From: Cyanobacteria bacterium MAG CAR3_bin_5
GTDB lineage: Bacteria; Cyanobacteriota; Cyanobacteriia; PCC-6307; Cyanobiaceae
Direction of reading: 5' to 3'
Length of the DNA: 64,000 bases
Assembly (NCBI GenBank): GCA_026709085.1
Contig: JAPOTR010000033.1
Span: 41,343-105,342 of the forward strand
In this document: piece by piece, positions 7,946-17,363 of the stretch
Position numbering within the stretch: position 1 is the stretch's first letter
Layout: every line of letters begins with the position of its first letter
Position numbers and translations under genes: made by a program
Notes under the pieces: model-generated
Told to the model about the DNA's origin: nothing
The model's input: the letters and a program-made list of their open reading frames with translations, nothing else
The model's database searches: none

Positions 7946-8728
7946 CTACACCCGCTCCAGAATCTTGTGCCTCAAATCGTCCTGGGAGGCCAGCGACGAA
8001 ACCATCTCACCACCCACGTCAGAGAGCCTTGCCAGGTCTGTTCTGGGCAACTCGGACTGGTTTGCGAAGACAAGGATAGACCCGAAACGCAACTCGTGCC
8101 GATGGAAATGGGACAACATGATGGTGGTCAAGCGCGCCTTGTCCCGATTGGGTACGCCATAGAGGAAGAGGGGGGTGTCACTCTTACCCTTGATACGGTA
8201 ATCCACCGGGTAACGTTCGCCGTTGGGCACATCCGGCTGGTGGTTGCGCTCAATTTTCTCCTCGTCGACCATGGTGAGCAGCAGGTTGTCCAGGTCTTCA
8301 TCAAACGTGGATCTGACGTTGCTTCGGGACAGCAGGGTCAGGTCGTACACCCTGGTGAGTGCCTGGCCAAAGGTGAACAGGGCCTCCGGCAGTCGCTCTG
8401 GCGCTGTGTCCAGGCAGAGCGCTCCGCCGTCCCCGTCCCAGCACAGACCTGCTTCGTTGATGATGCGCTCAAGGGCCATGCCCCGCGTTCCTTCCAGGAA
8501 GCCATCCAGGTCGTGTTCGTAGCTGATGTGCATGAGCGTGTGACCACGGTCGGACAGCCGAAGCCCACCTGCAGGAGATTGGCAGAGATGGATCGGGTAG
8601 CGGTCCCCGTCGGGAAATTGGAAATTGGTGCGCAGCATCAAGGCGCCGTCAGGACGCTCCTGGACGCGCACCTCCTCACAGAGGCGTTGGCACAAGAGCT
8701 GTCGTAGTGCTTCTGTGTCAAGGGCCAT
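7946..8728 (-). CDS. DUF1828/DUF1829 domain protein
   Basis: 260 residues. The N-terminal part (about 1-95) with FPDGDRYPIHLCQSPAGGLRLSDRGHTL matches the DUF1828 pattern. The C-terminal part, with YPVDYRIKG, FLYGVPNRDKARLTTIMLSHF and FRSILVFANQ-like GSILVFANQSELPR, matches DUF1829. It starts inside the stop of an upstream small gene (TGATG). Such pairs occur in defence and mobile regions, often with a short partner. Activity is uncharacterised to my knowledge. The ORF is intact although its partner is broken. Confidence 0.65.
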   Translation of the reverse strand: MALDTEALRQLLCQRLCEEVRVQERPDGALMLRTNFQFPDGDRYPIHLCQSPAGGLRLSDRGHTLMHISYEHDLDGFLEGTRGMALERIINEAGLCWDGDGGALCLDTAPERLPEALFTFGQALTRVYDLTLLSRSNVRSTFDEDLDNLLLTMVDEEKIERNHQPDVPNGERYPVDYRIKGKSDTPLFLYGVPNRDKARLTTIMLSHFHRHELRFGSILVFANQSELPRTDLARLSDVGGEMVSSLASQDDLRHKILERV

Positions 8729-9217
8729 CAGACCTGCAGCCTCAATTGGGGTTGGCTGTCTTTGGAGTTCAATCCACAGACGTTAAAGTCTTCCACCAGA
8801 CAGGCAAGCGCGCCTTCCAAAAATTGAAACCGATCCGTTGGCGCCGCGTCGGACTCGGGCTTCTTGCCTGCCAGAATGGCCCTCTCCGAGGCGCAGTGAA
8901 TGTGCGGGCGGTAGGAAATGTCGCCTGTTCATGGCTGGGGCCATTGTAGCGCACAAGCGTTAAGGGTTCCCCATGGTGGGGCAGATAGTAGATAGAGGAT
9001 GCCACATGAGAAATTCTTGCTCATCGCTCAGGTTCTGCCGTTGGTAAATCTGGAATTTTAATGTCTTGTCACCTTCCCCAGTCACCTTGAAGTTTCTCTG
9101 CCTATGGACGGGCCTGACCTGGGGTTTGGCCAACCAACGCGCTCCAGGGTTGAGGATCCGTTTTGGCGCCAGCCTGAACTGATCCAGGTCACCCGTTGTG
9201 TAAAGCTTGATGCTCAT
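8728..9217 (-). pseudogene. Broken small partner gene of the DUF1828/1829 protein
   Basis: Pieces in different minus frames join into a product of roughly 150-160 residues. It opens MSIKLYTTGDLDQFRLAP and continues with KVTGEGDKTLKFQIYQRQNL. A third frame gives DISYRPHIHCASERAILAGK, then FLEGALACLVEDFNVCGLN, ending QLRLQV with a stop that overlaps the DUF1828/1829 start. At least two frame changes fall near 8920-9020. I do not recognise the family. Its conserved coupling suggests a toxin, antitoxin or cofactor for the next gene. Confidence 0.5.
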
Positions 9218-9310
9218 TCAGGTTGCATGAACCTTCCGCATCAGCCTATGCCCCATGTGGCAAGGGAACTCAGCAATCCAGCCCGTCCAGCAGCGGAAAC
9301 CGCAGAGCGA

Positions 9311-12300
9311 CTATCCCCCCATGAGCTTGTCAAACTCCCCCTCCATCTCGTATGCATCGCGGAACTCGGCAAAGTCCCAGCGCCCGTAGTCCGCAAGCTG
9401 GTTGACGGCTGGTAGCCAGTAAGTGGTCATGGTGTTTTTCTTCTCCTTGGCGTCTTCCTGGCGGTAGCCCTTGACCTCCGCCACCAAATGCAGGAGATCC
9501 TCTTCCCCATGTCCGTCCTCCACCAGCAGGATGAAGTCCGGCCAGTACATGCGGCGCTCCCCCCGAAAGCGATAGGGGATTTCAAAGCCAAGGCCGTGGT
9601 TTTTCACGTAGGCCCGCACCCGGGGGTGGGCCTCGGCCACACGGCAGAACTCCGATTCCCATTCGCTGTCATAGACCACCCGGTTGACGTGGCACCGTCG
9701 GGGATCCGTGCGCCAGCAGGTTCTCTTCGCCGTGGTGAAACGAACATGCATGGTGGAGCCCGTGGGGTTGTAGGGGTCAAGCAACGCCTGGACGGGTTTG
9801 TCCTGGCAAGCGGGGGCCGCCATGATTGCCCCTGTGATGCGCCCGCAGGCGGTGTCCGCCAGGCTTTCCATCAACACCTGGGCCGGATGAGCGCCCCCCT
9901 TGCACACCAGATGGTTCTTGAGCCATTGGCCCGTGATTCGCTTGAGTTGTCCGAACAGATGCCATTTGGGGGTCCCGTTGGGATCACGCCACCTGGTTTC
10001 CAGCAGCCGCTTGGTGAGCTTGTAGGCAATGGTGGCGTGGCGCATGTTGTCGGGATCTTCAGGTCTCAGATCCGTTCCTTCGCCAAAGATGCCCTCGTTG
10101 CGGGTGACCGTGGGACCCACCAGATCAGGGGTGATCTCCATGGTGGAGTCAGGGTTGAACGTGGCTGATAGCTGTTCCCTGGGCAACTCCACCCGATACC
10201 CCTGCACCCGGGGGAAGCGGATCTCGCACCCATCCCGCTCCGGCGTCACGGCCCGGACCTGGAGCACCTCCCGCGGCGGCTGGGGCGGGGCCACCACGGG
10301 GCGGGCCGTGAAGTCGAAGGGGATACCCAGGACATCGGCGTACTCCACGTCAAAGAGGCCTTGATCGTTCAAGTCGTAGGACTGCCGGCGCAGCGCCCTG
10401 CCCACCACCTGCTCACAGAGAAGTTGGGCGCCGAAGGCACGTACCCCAAGCACGTGGGTGACGGTGTTGGCGTCCCAGCCCTCCGTCAGCATGGAGACCG
10501 ACACCACGCAGCGGGTCCCGCCACCCAGGCGCCCGTCCTTGCCCACGGTGTTCATCACCTCCCGCAACAGGTCCGCATCGGACAGAGCCTCAGCCTGGCG
10601 GCGGTTCCCGGTTCGTCTGATGATGTCTTTCCGAAACCGTTCAACCTCGTCGGCAGCCGCAGTGCGGAAGCCCGGATCAAGCGCCTGACCGGACTCCAAC
10701 TGTTCGCTGTCAATGAGCAGGGTGCGGGGACGGGCCAGCGGCCGGCCATGCTCGTCAAAGTTCCGGAACAGTGGCAGCGCCCCCGGCTGCGTTGTGGCGG
10801 GGTCCCCTTGGGTTTGGCGCTGGAAGCCTGAGATGTAGTCGTAGATCAGCTTGGAGGTGGAGGTGTTGTTGCACACCACGATGAAGCAGGGTGGGACCGA
10901 AATACCCGCAGCCTGCCATTGGTGGAAGGTGCGGCTGTAATGGTCGTAGAGGGCGGTCAGGGCGGTTTGCAATTCCGCCGGGATGCTCAGAGGATCCAGT
11001 GCAGCGCCCTTCCCCGGCCTTTTTTCGGCATCTTTTTGCCAATGTGGTCCCAAAGATTGCGGAATCTGGGCATCTCCCCACTGGGGATGTTGTCCGCCAC
11101 TGGAACACGGGGCAGTTTTACGATGCCGCATTCGATGGCGTCCATCAGGGAGAAATCGCTCACCGTCCAGGGGAAGAGGGTCCCTTCCGCATAACCGGAT
11201 CCCCTCAGGAAAAACGGGGTGGCGGAAAGATCGATCACGCGCCCAACGCCCAGGTTCTCCTGAACGGTTTCCAAGCCCGAGACCCAGACCCGGGCAGCTT
11301 CCTGGTTCTTGTCCGCCTCTTTCTTCTCTTCGCCTTTCAATGGGTCCTCCTCGTTTTCCTCGGCAGGTTTTTCCCGGTAGCAGTGGTGTGCTTCGTCATT
11401 GAGCACCAGGATGTTTTTCATACTCATCAACTCCGGCATCACCCGCTGCAGCATCTGTCCGTCGCTTTCATGGGTCGTTACCTGTGGTCCTCTCCCCTGG
11501 AGGAGCGCACGGCCTCCTTTGGAGACGGTCAACGTCTCCCGGGGCAGGAAGGCGTGGTAGTTGGTGATAACGATTTTGGCCCGGTCCAGGTCACGGACCA
11601 TATCCGGCGGCGCCAGATCGCGGCTTTGGTAATAGCTGTCGGGATCGTTGGGCTGGAGCACCCGTAGGCGGTCCCGGATGGTGATGCCGGGCGTCACCAC
11701 CAGGAATCCGCGGCTGAATCGCTGACTGCCGGGGTGACGCACCGCATTGACGGTCTGCCAGGCAATGATCATGGCCATGACCGTGGTCTTGCCGGCGCCG
11801 GTGGCCAGTTTCAACGCCAAACGGGAAAGACCGGAATTTGCCTGCTGGTTGGCGGCAGCCAAGTGGTCAAGAAAAGAACGGCCTGTCTTGCCCATCTTTG
11901 GCGCCACTTCGGTGAGCCAGATGACTGTCTCCACCGCTTCCACTTGGCAGAAGAAGGGGTGAAACCCGCTGTGTGAGGGCATCTGTCGGCGCCAGTGCCG
12001 GAGTAGACGAGCAGTCTCTCCGGTGACGCGCCACTGGGCGGGATCCGTAATGGCCCGCCATGAGTTGACCCGGGCACGGAGACTGCCGATCAGTCGCTCC
12101 AGGTTGTAGTTCTGATCCTCCGTCTCCAGCGCTGGCGCCTTCTCGTGAAAGATGAACTCCCGCTGTGACGCTTCCCGCTTCTTCGGCTTCGGGATCGGCG
12201 TGATGAACGTAAAGTGACGCCGGCTCTGGCAGATCCTTCCTGTAGGCTGGCCCTCCTTATCCAACTCCCAATGCTGGCGGGGAATCTCGTAAGGCGAATT

Positions 12301-12408
12301 CAGAATCGGCTGCGTATGAAAGGAGGTTGAGGGCGTCACTTCTGAAGGCTGGCCGGCCTGGCAGGGATCACCAGCTTGCATCGTCTCCATGCCCAAGCGG
12401 TCAAGCAT
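9311..12408 (-). pseudogene. Type III-like restriction helicase-nuclease (Res), frameshifted
   Basis: Two overlapping minus ORFs (12408-10987 and 11131-9311) make one enzyme of about 1000 residues. The first carries Walker A LALKLATGAGKTTVMAM and Walker B NDEAHHCY. The second has the helicase C motif QVVGRALRRQSYD and a C-terminal PD-(D/E)XK nuclease, WPDFILLVEDG followed by LVAEVKGYR. The frame changes near 11000, where adding one base would restore RAL-H-LDPLSIPAEL. It resembles the BPTD_3080-type endonucleases that pair with Mod methylases like that at 2987-5749. Either it is inactive or the missing base is an assembly error. Confidence 0.8.
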
Positions 12409-12559
12409 TCTATTTTCAAGGGTTGAGGCTGGTGGTCACAGGCCGGGGAAAGGGCAAAAACACGGCGGGGCAGGGCTTGGTGGTGCTGCCCATCCTGGGG
12501 GAAGGCTTCATCTGGAACACCCAGGATCGGCAGCGGGTGCTGAACTGATTGATGGCTGC

Positions 12560-12808
12560 GGCCGACCTGGTGGCAGCATTCAACTTTGAGCGCTGGGGCT
12601 CCGGGGTTTTCTGGAACTTCTCCCAGATGACGCCAATCTCCCTGTTATTGGCGATGGATTTAAGCATGATATGGGGCTCCTGCCCATGGACGAAGCCAGG
12701 CCGCACGGTGCCGTAAGTGGTGGCGCTGGGCGGAGCCGTGCCGGGAACCTCGGCTTCCTGCTGCTTCCCCTGGAGGCTCCCGGCTGACAAACGCTTCATG
12801 TGGCGCAA
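12560..12808 (-). pseudogene. Remnant of a Mod methylase C-terminal region
   Basis: Minus frame with HIMLKSIANNREIGVIWEKF, which parallels HITLKSIANNREIDVIWEKF in the intact Mod at 2987-5749. Only about 80 residues align. The catalytic motifs are absent and homology stops near 12560. It lies directly upstream of the Res gene in the same orientation, as a mod gene should, so it is probably the degraded original partner of that Res. Confidence 0.75.
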
Positions 12809-12941
12809 CGGTTCAACTCGCCGAATCGCCCCATGCTCCTGGAACAGGCCCTCCTCGGTGCAAGATGGGGTCCATCGTCCGGTCGGCCTGGTGCTGCCTG
12901 CCCCCCCTGTTCTCCGCTACCGTGGCGCCCCGGCTCACCCC

Positions 12942-13373
12942 GTGGCCTCGTTGCACACCATCTCCCTCTCTGCCGAAGCCCGCAGCAGGGTGCGGGGACG
13001 ACGCACCACGGATCAGGGGCTGGAGGTGGTGTTGCACCTGCCCCGTACGGGTCCCCTGCAGCCGGGGGAACGGCTGAGTTGTGAACAGGGCCGGGTGGTG
13101 GTGGAGGTGGCGGCGGCGCCGGAACACCTGCTGGCGGTGGAGGCGTCCACACCCCTGGCGTTGTTGCAGGCGGCCTATCACCTGGGCAACCGCCACCTGC
13201 CCATGGAGATCCAGCCCCGACGGTTGCTCATTCCAGCGGATGGGGTTCTGGAGAGGATGCTCAGGGATCGGGGCTTGACGGTGGCTCCCCTCCGGCAAGA
13301 GTTTCACCCGGAGCCGGGGGCCTATGGCGCCGCCTCCCGTCACCGCCATGGGGCCGGGGCATCGGGGCCATGA
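12942..13373 (+). CDS. ureE: Urease accessory protein UreE
   Basis: UreE binds nickel and delivers it to the urease apoprotein. The frame carries LSAEARSRVRGRRTTDQGLEVVLHLPR with QPGERLSCEQG, typical of the N-domain, and AAYHLGNRHLPMEIQPRRLLIPAD, the conserved Ni-binding core HLGNRH. The C-terminus has RHRHG, a short His tail. I use a GTG at 12942. No good start is visible, the frame is open upstream to the mod remnant, and an island junction may have altered the 5' end. The stop overlaps ureF (ATGA). Confidence 0.8.
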   Translation: MASLHTISLSAEARSRVRGRRTTDQGLEVVLHLPRTGPLQPGERLSCEQGRVVVEVAAAPEHLLAVEASTPLALLQAAYHLGNRHLPMEIQPRRLLIPADGVLERMLRDRGLTVAPLRQEFHPEPGAYGAASRHRHGAGASGP

Positions 13374-14080
13374 GCAGCCCTGGCTGGCCACCGTCTCCCC
13401 CCTGCCGTTGCCCGTCTCCACGGCAGTTGTTGTGGCAGTTGGCCAGCCCCACCCTGCCGGTGGGGGGCTACACCTACTCGGAAGGCCTGGAGACCGTGGT
13501 GCAGCAGGGGCGGTTGCAGGACGTGGCCGATCTGGAATGCTGGCTGACGGCCGAGTTGGGCAGTGGGGCCGTCAGGGTGGACGCGGCCGTCATCCACCGC
13601 TGTCTGCTGGCGTTGCGGCAAGGGGATTGGGCGGCGGCCCAACGGCATGACGACTGGCTGCTGGCCCAGCGCAGTTGTGGGGCCATGCGCCAACAGCAGC
13701 GGCAGATGGGGCGCTCCATGCTGGCATTGCTGCGTCAACTGACGGCGGACCACGGCTGCCCCCTGGCGGACTGGCCCCATGGGGCGGGGCTGGCCTTAGC
13801 CTGGAGCCTGGCGGGAGAGCGGTTTCAATTGCCGGTGACGCCGCTGCTGGAGGCCTTCCTCTTCAGTTGGTCCGCCAATCTCATCAGTGCGGCGGTGCGG
13901 CTGGCGCCCCTGGCGGCTCCCCAGGGCCAGCAGTTGCAACTGCGGTTACAGGAACCCATTGCCGCACTGGCGGCAGCGGCCCCCGATCTGGACCCCCGGG
14001 CGTTGTGGCCGGAAACCCTGGGTCCCACCATGGCCCAGTTGGGGCATGATGGGTTGTATAGCCGTTTATTTCGCAGTTGA
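13370..14080 (+). CDS. ureF: Urease accessory protein UreF
   Basis: 236 residues. Signatures are [19 protein letters not shown] near the N-terminus, [16 protein letters not shown] near the C-terminus, and [20 protein letters not shown] in between, all characteristic of UreF. UreF works with UreG and UreD/H in GTP-dependent assembly of the nickel centre of urease. The start overlaps ureE and the stop overlaps ureG. The Pro-rich first 18 residues may not all be native; a downstream start is possible. No ureD/A/B/C is in this window, so the structural genes must lie elsewhere. Confidence 0.9.
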   Translation: MSSPGWPPSPPCRCPSPRQLLWQLASPTLPVGGYTYSEGLETVVQQGRLQDVADLECWLTAELGSGAVRVDAAVIHRCLLALRQGDWAAAQRHDDWLLAQRSCGAMRQQQRQMGRSMLALLRQLTADHGCPLADWPHGAGLALAWSLAGERFQLPVTPLLEAFLFSWSANLISAAVRLAPLAAPQGQQLQLRLQEPIAALAAAAPDLDPRALWPETLGPTMAQLGHDGLYSRLFRS

Positions 14081-14697
14081 GCCCTTTGCGTGTTGGCGTG
14101 GCCGGGCCGGTGGGTTCCGGCAAGACCGCCCTGGTGGACCTGCTCTGCAAGCGGCTCCGGCAGCGGTTGCAGATGGCCGTGGTCACCAACGACATCTACA
14201 CCCGGGAGGACGCGGAATTCCTGCTGCGTTCCGGCGCCTTGCCCCCTGAGCGCATCCGGGGGGTGGAAACCGGCGGCTGCCCCCATACCGCCATCCGGGA
14301 AGATTGCTCCATCAACCTGGTGGCCGTGGAGGAGTTGGAACGCTCCGAGCCCGGCCTGGATCTGGTGCTGGTGGAGAGCGGTGGGGACAACCTGGCGGCC
14401 AGCTTCAGCCCGGAGTTGGCGGATCTGTGCATTTACGTGATTGACGTGGCGGCCGGGGACAAGATTCCCCGCAAGGGCGGCCCCGGCATCACCCGCTCCC
14501 ACCTCCTGGTGATCAACAAAATCGACCTGGCTCCCCACGTGGGCGCCAGCCTGGCGGTGATGGAGGCGGACACCCGGCGCATGAGGGGTGAGCGGCCGTG
14601 GTGTTTCACCAACCTGCGCACCGCCCAAGGGGTGGAAGAGGTGGAGGACTTTCTGCTGCGCCAGTTGCCCCCTCAAGTGACCCGCTCCCATGTCTGA
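14077..14697 (+). CDS. ureG: Urease GTPase UreG
   Basis: 206 residues. It has P-loop [14 protein letters not shown] at residues 9-22, the metal-binding [16 protein letters not shown] (Cys-Pro-His motif), [13 protein letters not shown], and NKID for guanine specificity. UreG hydrolyses GTP to drive nickel insertion into urease with UreE and UreF. The TTG start at 14077 overlaps the ureF stop by four bases, giving a tightly coupled ureEFG operon. Length and motifs are complete. Confidence 0.95.
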   Translation: MSPLRVGVAGPVGSGKTALVDLLCKRLRQRLQMAVVTNDIYTREDAEFLLRSGALPPERIRGVETGGCPHTAIREDCSINLVAVEELERSEPGLDLVLVESGGDNLAASFSPELADLCIYVIDVAAGDKIPRKGGPGITRSHLLVINKIDLAPHVGASLAVMEADTRRMRGERPWCFTNLRTAQGVEEVEDFLLRQLPPQVTRSHV

Positions 14698-14750
14698 GCG
14701 CTCCTGCCCATGGGTGGGAACTGTTCGGGTGGGCACAATTTTGGCGTCCC

Positions 14751-14764
14751 GTTGCTTTGGCTAC
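14751..14764 (+). promoter_or_regulatory. Possible NtcA box upstream of urtA
   Basis: The sequence gttgctttggctac fits GTA-N8-TAC with one mismatch (GTT) and lies 67 bases before the urtA ATG. urt operons are known NtcA targets in cyanobacteria. No convincing -10 box was found at the expected distance. Confidence 0.3.
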
Positions 14765-14830
14765 CAAACCTGACCGGGGAAGGGTTGAAAATCGGAGGGT
14801 TGCAACAGCGGCTTGTCCGTGCCCTATCCC

Positions 14831-16135
14831 ATGGGTCTCACCTCTTTTTCTCGCCGAAGCTTTGGTGCTTCCGCCCTGGCTGCTTCCCTGTTCCTGGCAT
14901 CCTGTGGCGGACCCCGGTCAGCGCCAACGGATTCCGCCGGCATGGAGTTTGACGACACCGTCGCTGTGGGCATTCTCCATTCCTTGAGTGGAACCATGGC
15001 CATTTCCGAGTCCACCCTGTCCGAGGTGGAGAAGATGGCCATTGAGGAAATCAATGCCGCCGGTGGCGTGACCGTGGACGGCAAGAGCCACGAAATCACC
15101 TGGATCGAAGAGGACGGCGCTTCCGACTGGCCCACCTTTGCGGAGAAGGCCAAGAAGCTCATTGACCAGGACCAGGTGCCGGTGGTGTTTGGGGGCTGGA
15201 CTTCAGCCAGCCGCAAGGCCATGCTGCCCGTCTTTGAATCCAAGGACGCCTTCCTCTATTACCCCATCCAGTACGAGGGTCAGGAGTGCTCCAGGAACAT
15301 CTTCTACACCGGCGCCACCCCCAACCAGCAGGCGGAGCCGGCGGTGGAGTTCATGTTCAAGGAGTCTCCGGTGGCGGGCAAGCCCTTCTTCCTGGTGGGC
15401 TCGGATTACGTCTTCCCCCGCACCTCCAACACCATCACCAAAGCCCAGTTGGAAAGCCTCGGCGGCGAGGTGGTGGGCGAGGATTATCTACCCCTGGGCA
15501 ACACGGAGGTAGCCCCCATTATTGCCAAGATCAAGAACGCTCTACCTGACGGCGGCGCCATTATCAACACCTTGAACGGGGATCAGAACGTGGCGTTCTT
15601 CAAGCAGATGCAGTCGGCAGGGCTCACACCCGAGAACGACTATTACGTGATGAGTTTCTCCATTGCCGAAGTAGAGATTGATACCATTGGCCCCGAATAC
15701 CTGGCGGATCACTTTGCCGCCTGGAACTTCTTCCAGGCCATCGATACCCCCGCCTCCCAGAAGTTCACGGAAGCCTTCAAGGCCAAGTACGGGGAAGACC
15801 GGGTGACCAACGATCCCATGGAGTCGGCCTACAACATGGTCTATCTGTGGAAGGCCGGTGTCGAGAAAGCCAACAGTTTTGACGACAATCTGGTGCGTGA
15901 GGCCCTCATTGGCGTCACCTTCGACGCACCCCAAGGCCCCATCGAAGTGATGCCCAACCATCACATTTCCCAGACCGTACGCATCGGCCAGGTAACCCCT
16001 GACGGGCAGTTTGAAATTCTCACCACCAGCGACGGCCCCATTGCGCCCCAGGCCTGGAACCAGTTCGAGCCCAGCTCCAAGGGCTATGCATGTGACTGGA
16101 GTGATCCCGACAAAGGTGAGAAGTATCTTCTCTGA
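14831..16135 (+). CDS. urtA: Urea ABC transporter substrate-binding lipoprotein UrtA
   Basis: Periplasmic urea-binding component of the UrtABCDE transporter. I chose the ATG giving MGLTSFSRRSFGASALAASL, a leader with a twin-arginine-like RR, followed by a lipobox LASC. The mature protein has VAVGILHSLSGTMAISE, FGGWTSASRKAMLPVFE and YPIQYEGQECSRNIFYTGA, the classic FmdD/UrtA features. Length (about 434) is normal. A possible NtcA box lies upstream, and a 70-base gap separates it from urtB. Confidence 0.93.
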   Translation: MGLTSFSRRSFGASALAASLFLASCGGPRSAPTDSAGMEFDDTVAVGILHSLSGTMAISESTLSEVEKMAIEEINAAGGVTVDGKSHEITWIEEDGASDWPTFAEKAKKLIDQDQVPVVFGGWTSASRKAMLPVFESKDAFLYYPIQYEGQECSRNIFYTGATPNQQAEPAVEFMFKESPVAGKPFFLVGSDYVFPRTSNTITKAQLESLGGEVVGEDYLPLGNTEVAPIIAKIKNALPDGGAIINTLNGDQNVAFFKQMQSAGLTPENDYYVMSFSIAEVEIDTIGPEYLADHFAAWNFFQAIDTPASQKFTEAFKAKYGEDRVTNDPMESAYNMVYLWKAGVEKANSFDDNLVREALIGVTFDAPQGPIEVMPNHHISQTVRIGQVTPDGQFEILTTSDGPIAPQAWNQFEPSSKGYACDWSDPDKGEKYLL

Positions 16136-16205
16136 CGGGCAGGCGCAAGCCCCCCGCCAACACAATCCGGAACAACCACCTGGGAAGAACAATCAGCCTT
16201 GATCT

Positions 16206-17360
16206 GTGACCTTATTGCTTGAAAGTCTCTTCAACGGGGCCGCCATTGGCTCCGTGTTGCTGATTGCCGCCCTGGGGTTGGCAATTGTGTTTGGCCTCAT
16301 GGGCGTAATTAATCTCGCCCATGGGGAATTGATGATGTTGGGGGCCTACACCACCTACGTGGTTCAGAGTTTTTTCAAGCTGCCCCTGCTGGAGCCCCTG
16401 TTCGGAGGTTATATCTTTGTTGCTGTGGTGGTGGCGTTTCTGGTGAGCGGCCTGGTGGGGCTGCTGCTGGAGAGGAGCGTGATTCGCCGTCTCTATGGCA
16501 GACCCCTGGAAACCCTGCTGGCCACGTGGGGGGTGAGTCTGATCCTGCAGCAGTTTGTGCGCACCGTCCCCCTGGCCTGGTCAACAGGTCTCTGGCTGGC
16601 GGCCATGGTGGCTCTGGCGGGACCGCTGGTGGGGAACCGGCTATGGGGTCTTCGACAACGGCCATGGCTGCTGCGGCTGGGCAGTTGGGTTGTGGCGGCG
16701 GCAGTGGGGGTGGCCGCTGCCGGCTGGATTCGCGGCGCCATGCCCAAGCTGGCCCGGGCCAGCGCCCGCAACGTGGACGTGACGGCGCCCCGCTGGTTAC
16801 GGGGCGGCCTGGATCTGGGGGATTGGACCCTTCCCATCCCCCGGCTGGTGATTATCGGTCTCACCATCCTGGCGGTGGTGGCGGTCTACTGGTTCCTCAA
16901 CCGCAGTCTCTGGGGTCTCCGGATCCGCGCCGTGACCCAGAACCGGACCATGAGCGACTGCCTGGGCATTCCCACCCAGACCGTGGACGCCCTCACCTTC
17001 GGTGTTGGTTCCGGCCTGGCCGGGGTGGCCGGGGTGGCGGTGTCCCTGCTGGGATCGGTGGGCCCCAACGTGGGGGGGGACTACATCGTCGGCTGTTTCA
17101 TGGTGGTGGTGCTGGGAGGTGTGGGCAACCTTTGGGGCGCCGTGGTGGCCTCGGCCGGCATTGGCGTGCTCACCGACGTGATCGGCGCCGGCCGTCTCCT
17201 GGAGGTGTGGCCCCAAATGCCGGCCCGGCTCCAGCAGGGTGTGGAGTTTTTCGCCACCACCAGCATGGCCCGGGTGCTCGTCTTTGCCCTGATTGTGCTG
17301 GTGTTGCAGGTGCGTCCGGCGGGCTTGTTCCCCCAGCGGGGTCGCATGGCGGAGGTGTGA
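16206..17360 (+). CDS. urtB: Urea ABC transporter permease UrtB
   Basis: 384 residues. Branched-chain amino-acid-type permease with several membrane helices: SVLLIAALGLAIVFGLMGV, NLAHGELMMLGAYTTYVV (the family's NLAHGE signature), and near the end GVGNLWGAVVASAGIGVLTD. It forms the membrane channel with UrtC. The start codon is GTG. An insertion of roughly 60 residues (about 125-185) between helices is rich in Trp and Arg and is probably a periplasmic loop. Three bases separate the stop from urtC. Confidence 0.93.
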   Translation: MTLLLESLFNGAAIGSVLLIAALGLAIVFGLMGVINLAHGELMMLGAYTTYVVQSFFKLPLLEPLFGGYIFVAVVVAFLVSGLVGLLLERSVIRRLYGRPLETLLATWGVSLILQQFVRTVPLAWSTGLWLAAMVALAGPLVGNRLWGLRQRPWLLRLGSWVVAAAVGVAAAGWIRGAMPKLARASARNVDVTAPRWLRGGLDLGDWTLPIPRLVIIGLTILAVVAVYWFLNRSLWGLRIRAVTQNRTMSDCLGIPTQTVDALTFGVGSGLAGVAGVAVSLLGSVGPNVGGDYIVGCFMVVVLGGVGNLWGAVVASAGIGVLTDVIGAGRLLEVWPQMPARLQQGVEFFATTSMARVLVFALIVLVLQVRPAGLFPQRGRMAEV

Positions 17361-17363
17361 GCC

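Noticed and set aside
2987..12808. Mod at 2987-5749 and the mod remnant at 12560-12808 as another long target duplication
   Set aside because: The two sequences differ substantially in DNA and protein, unlike the near-identical flanks at urt/ilvA and ackA; they look like paralogues.
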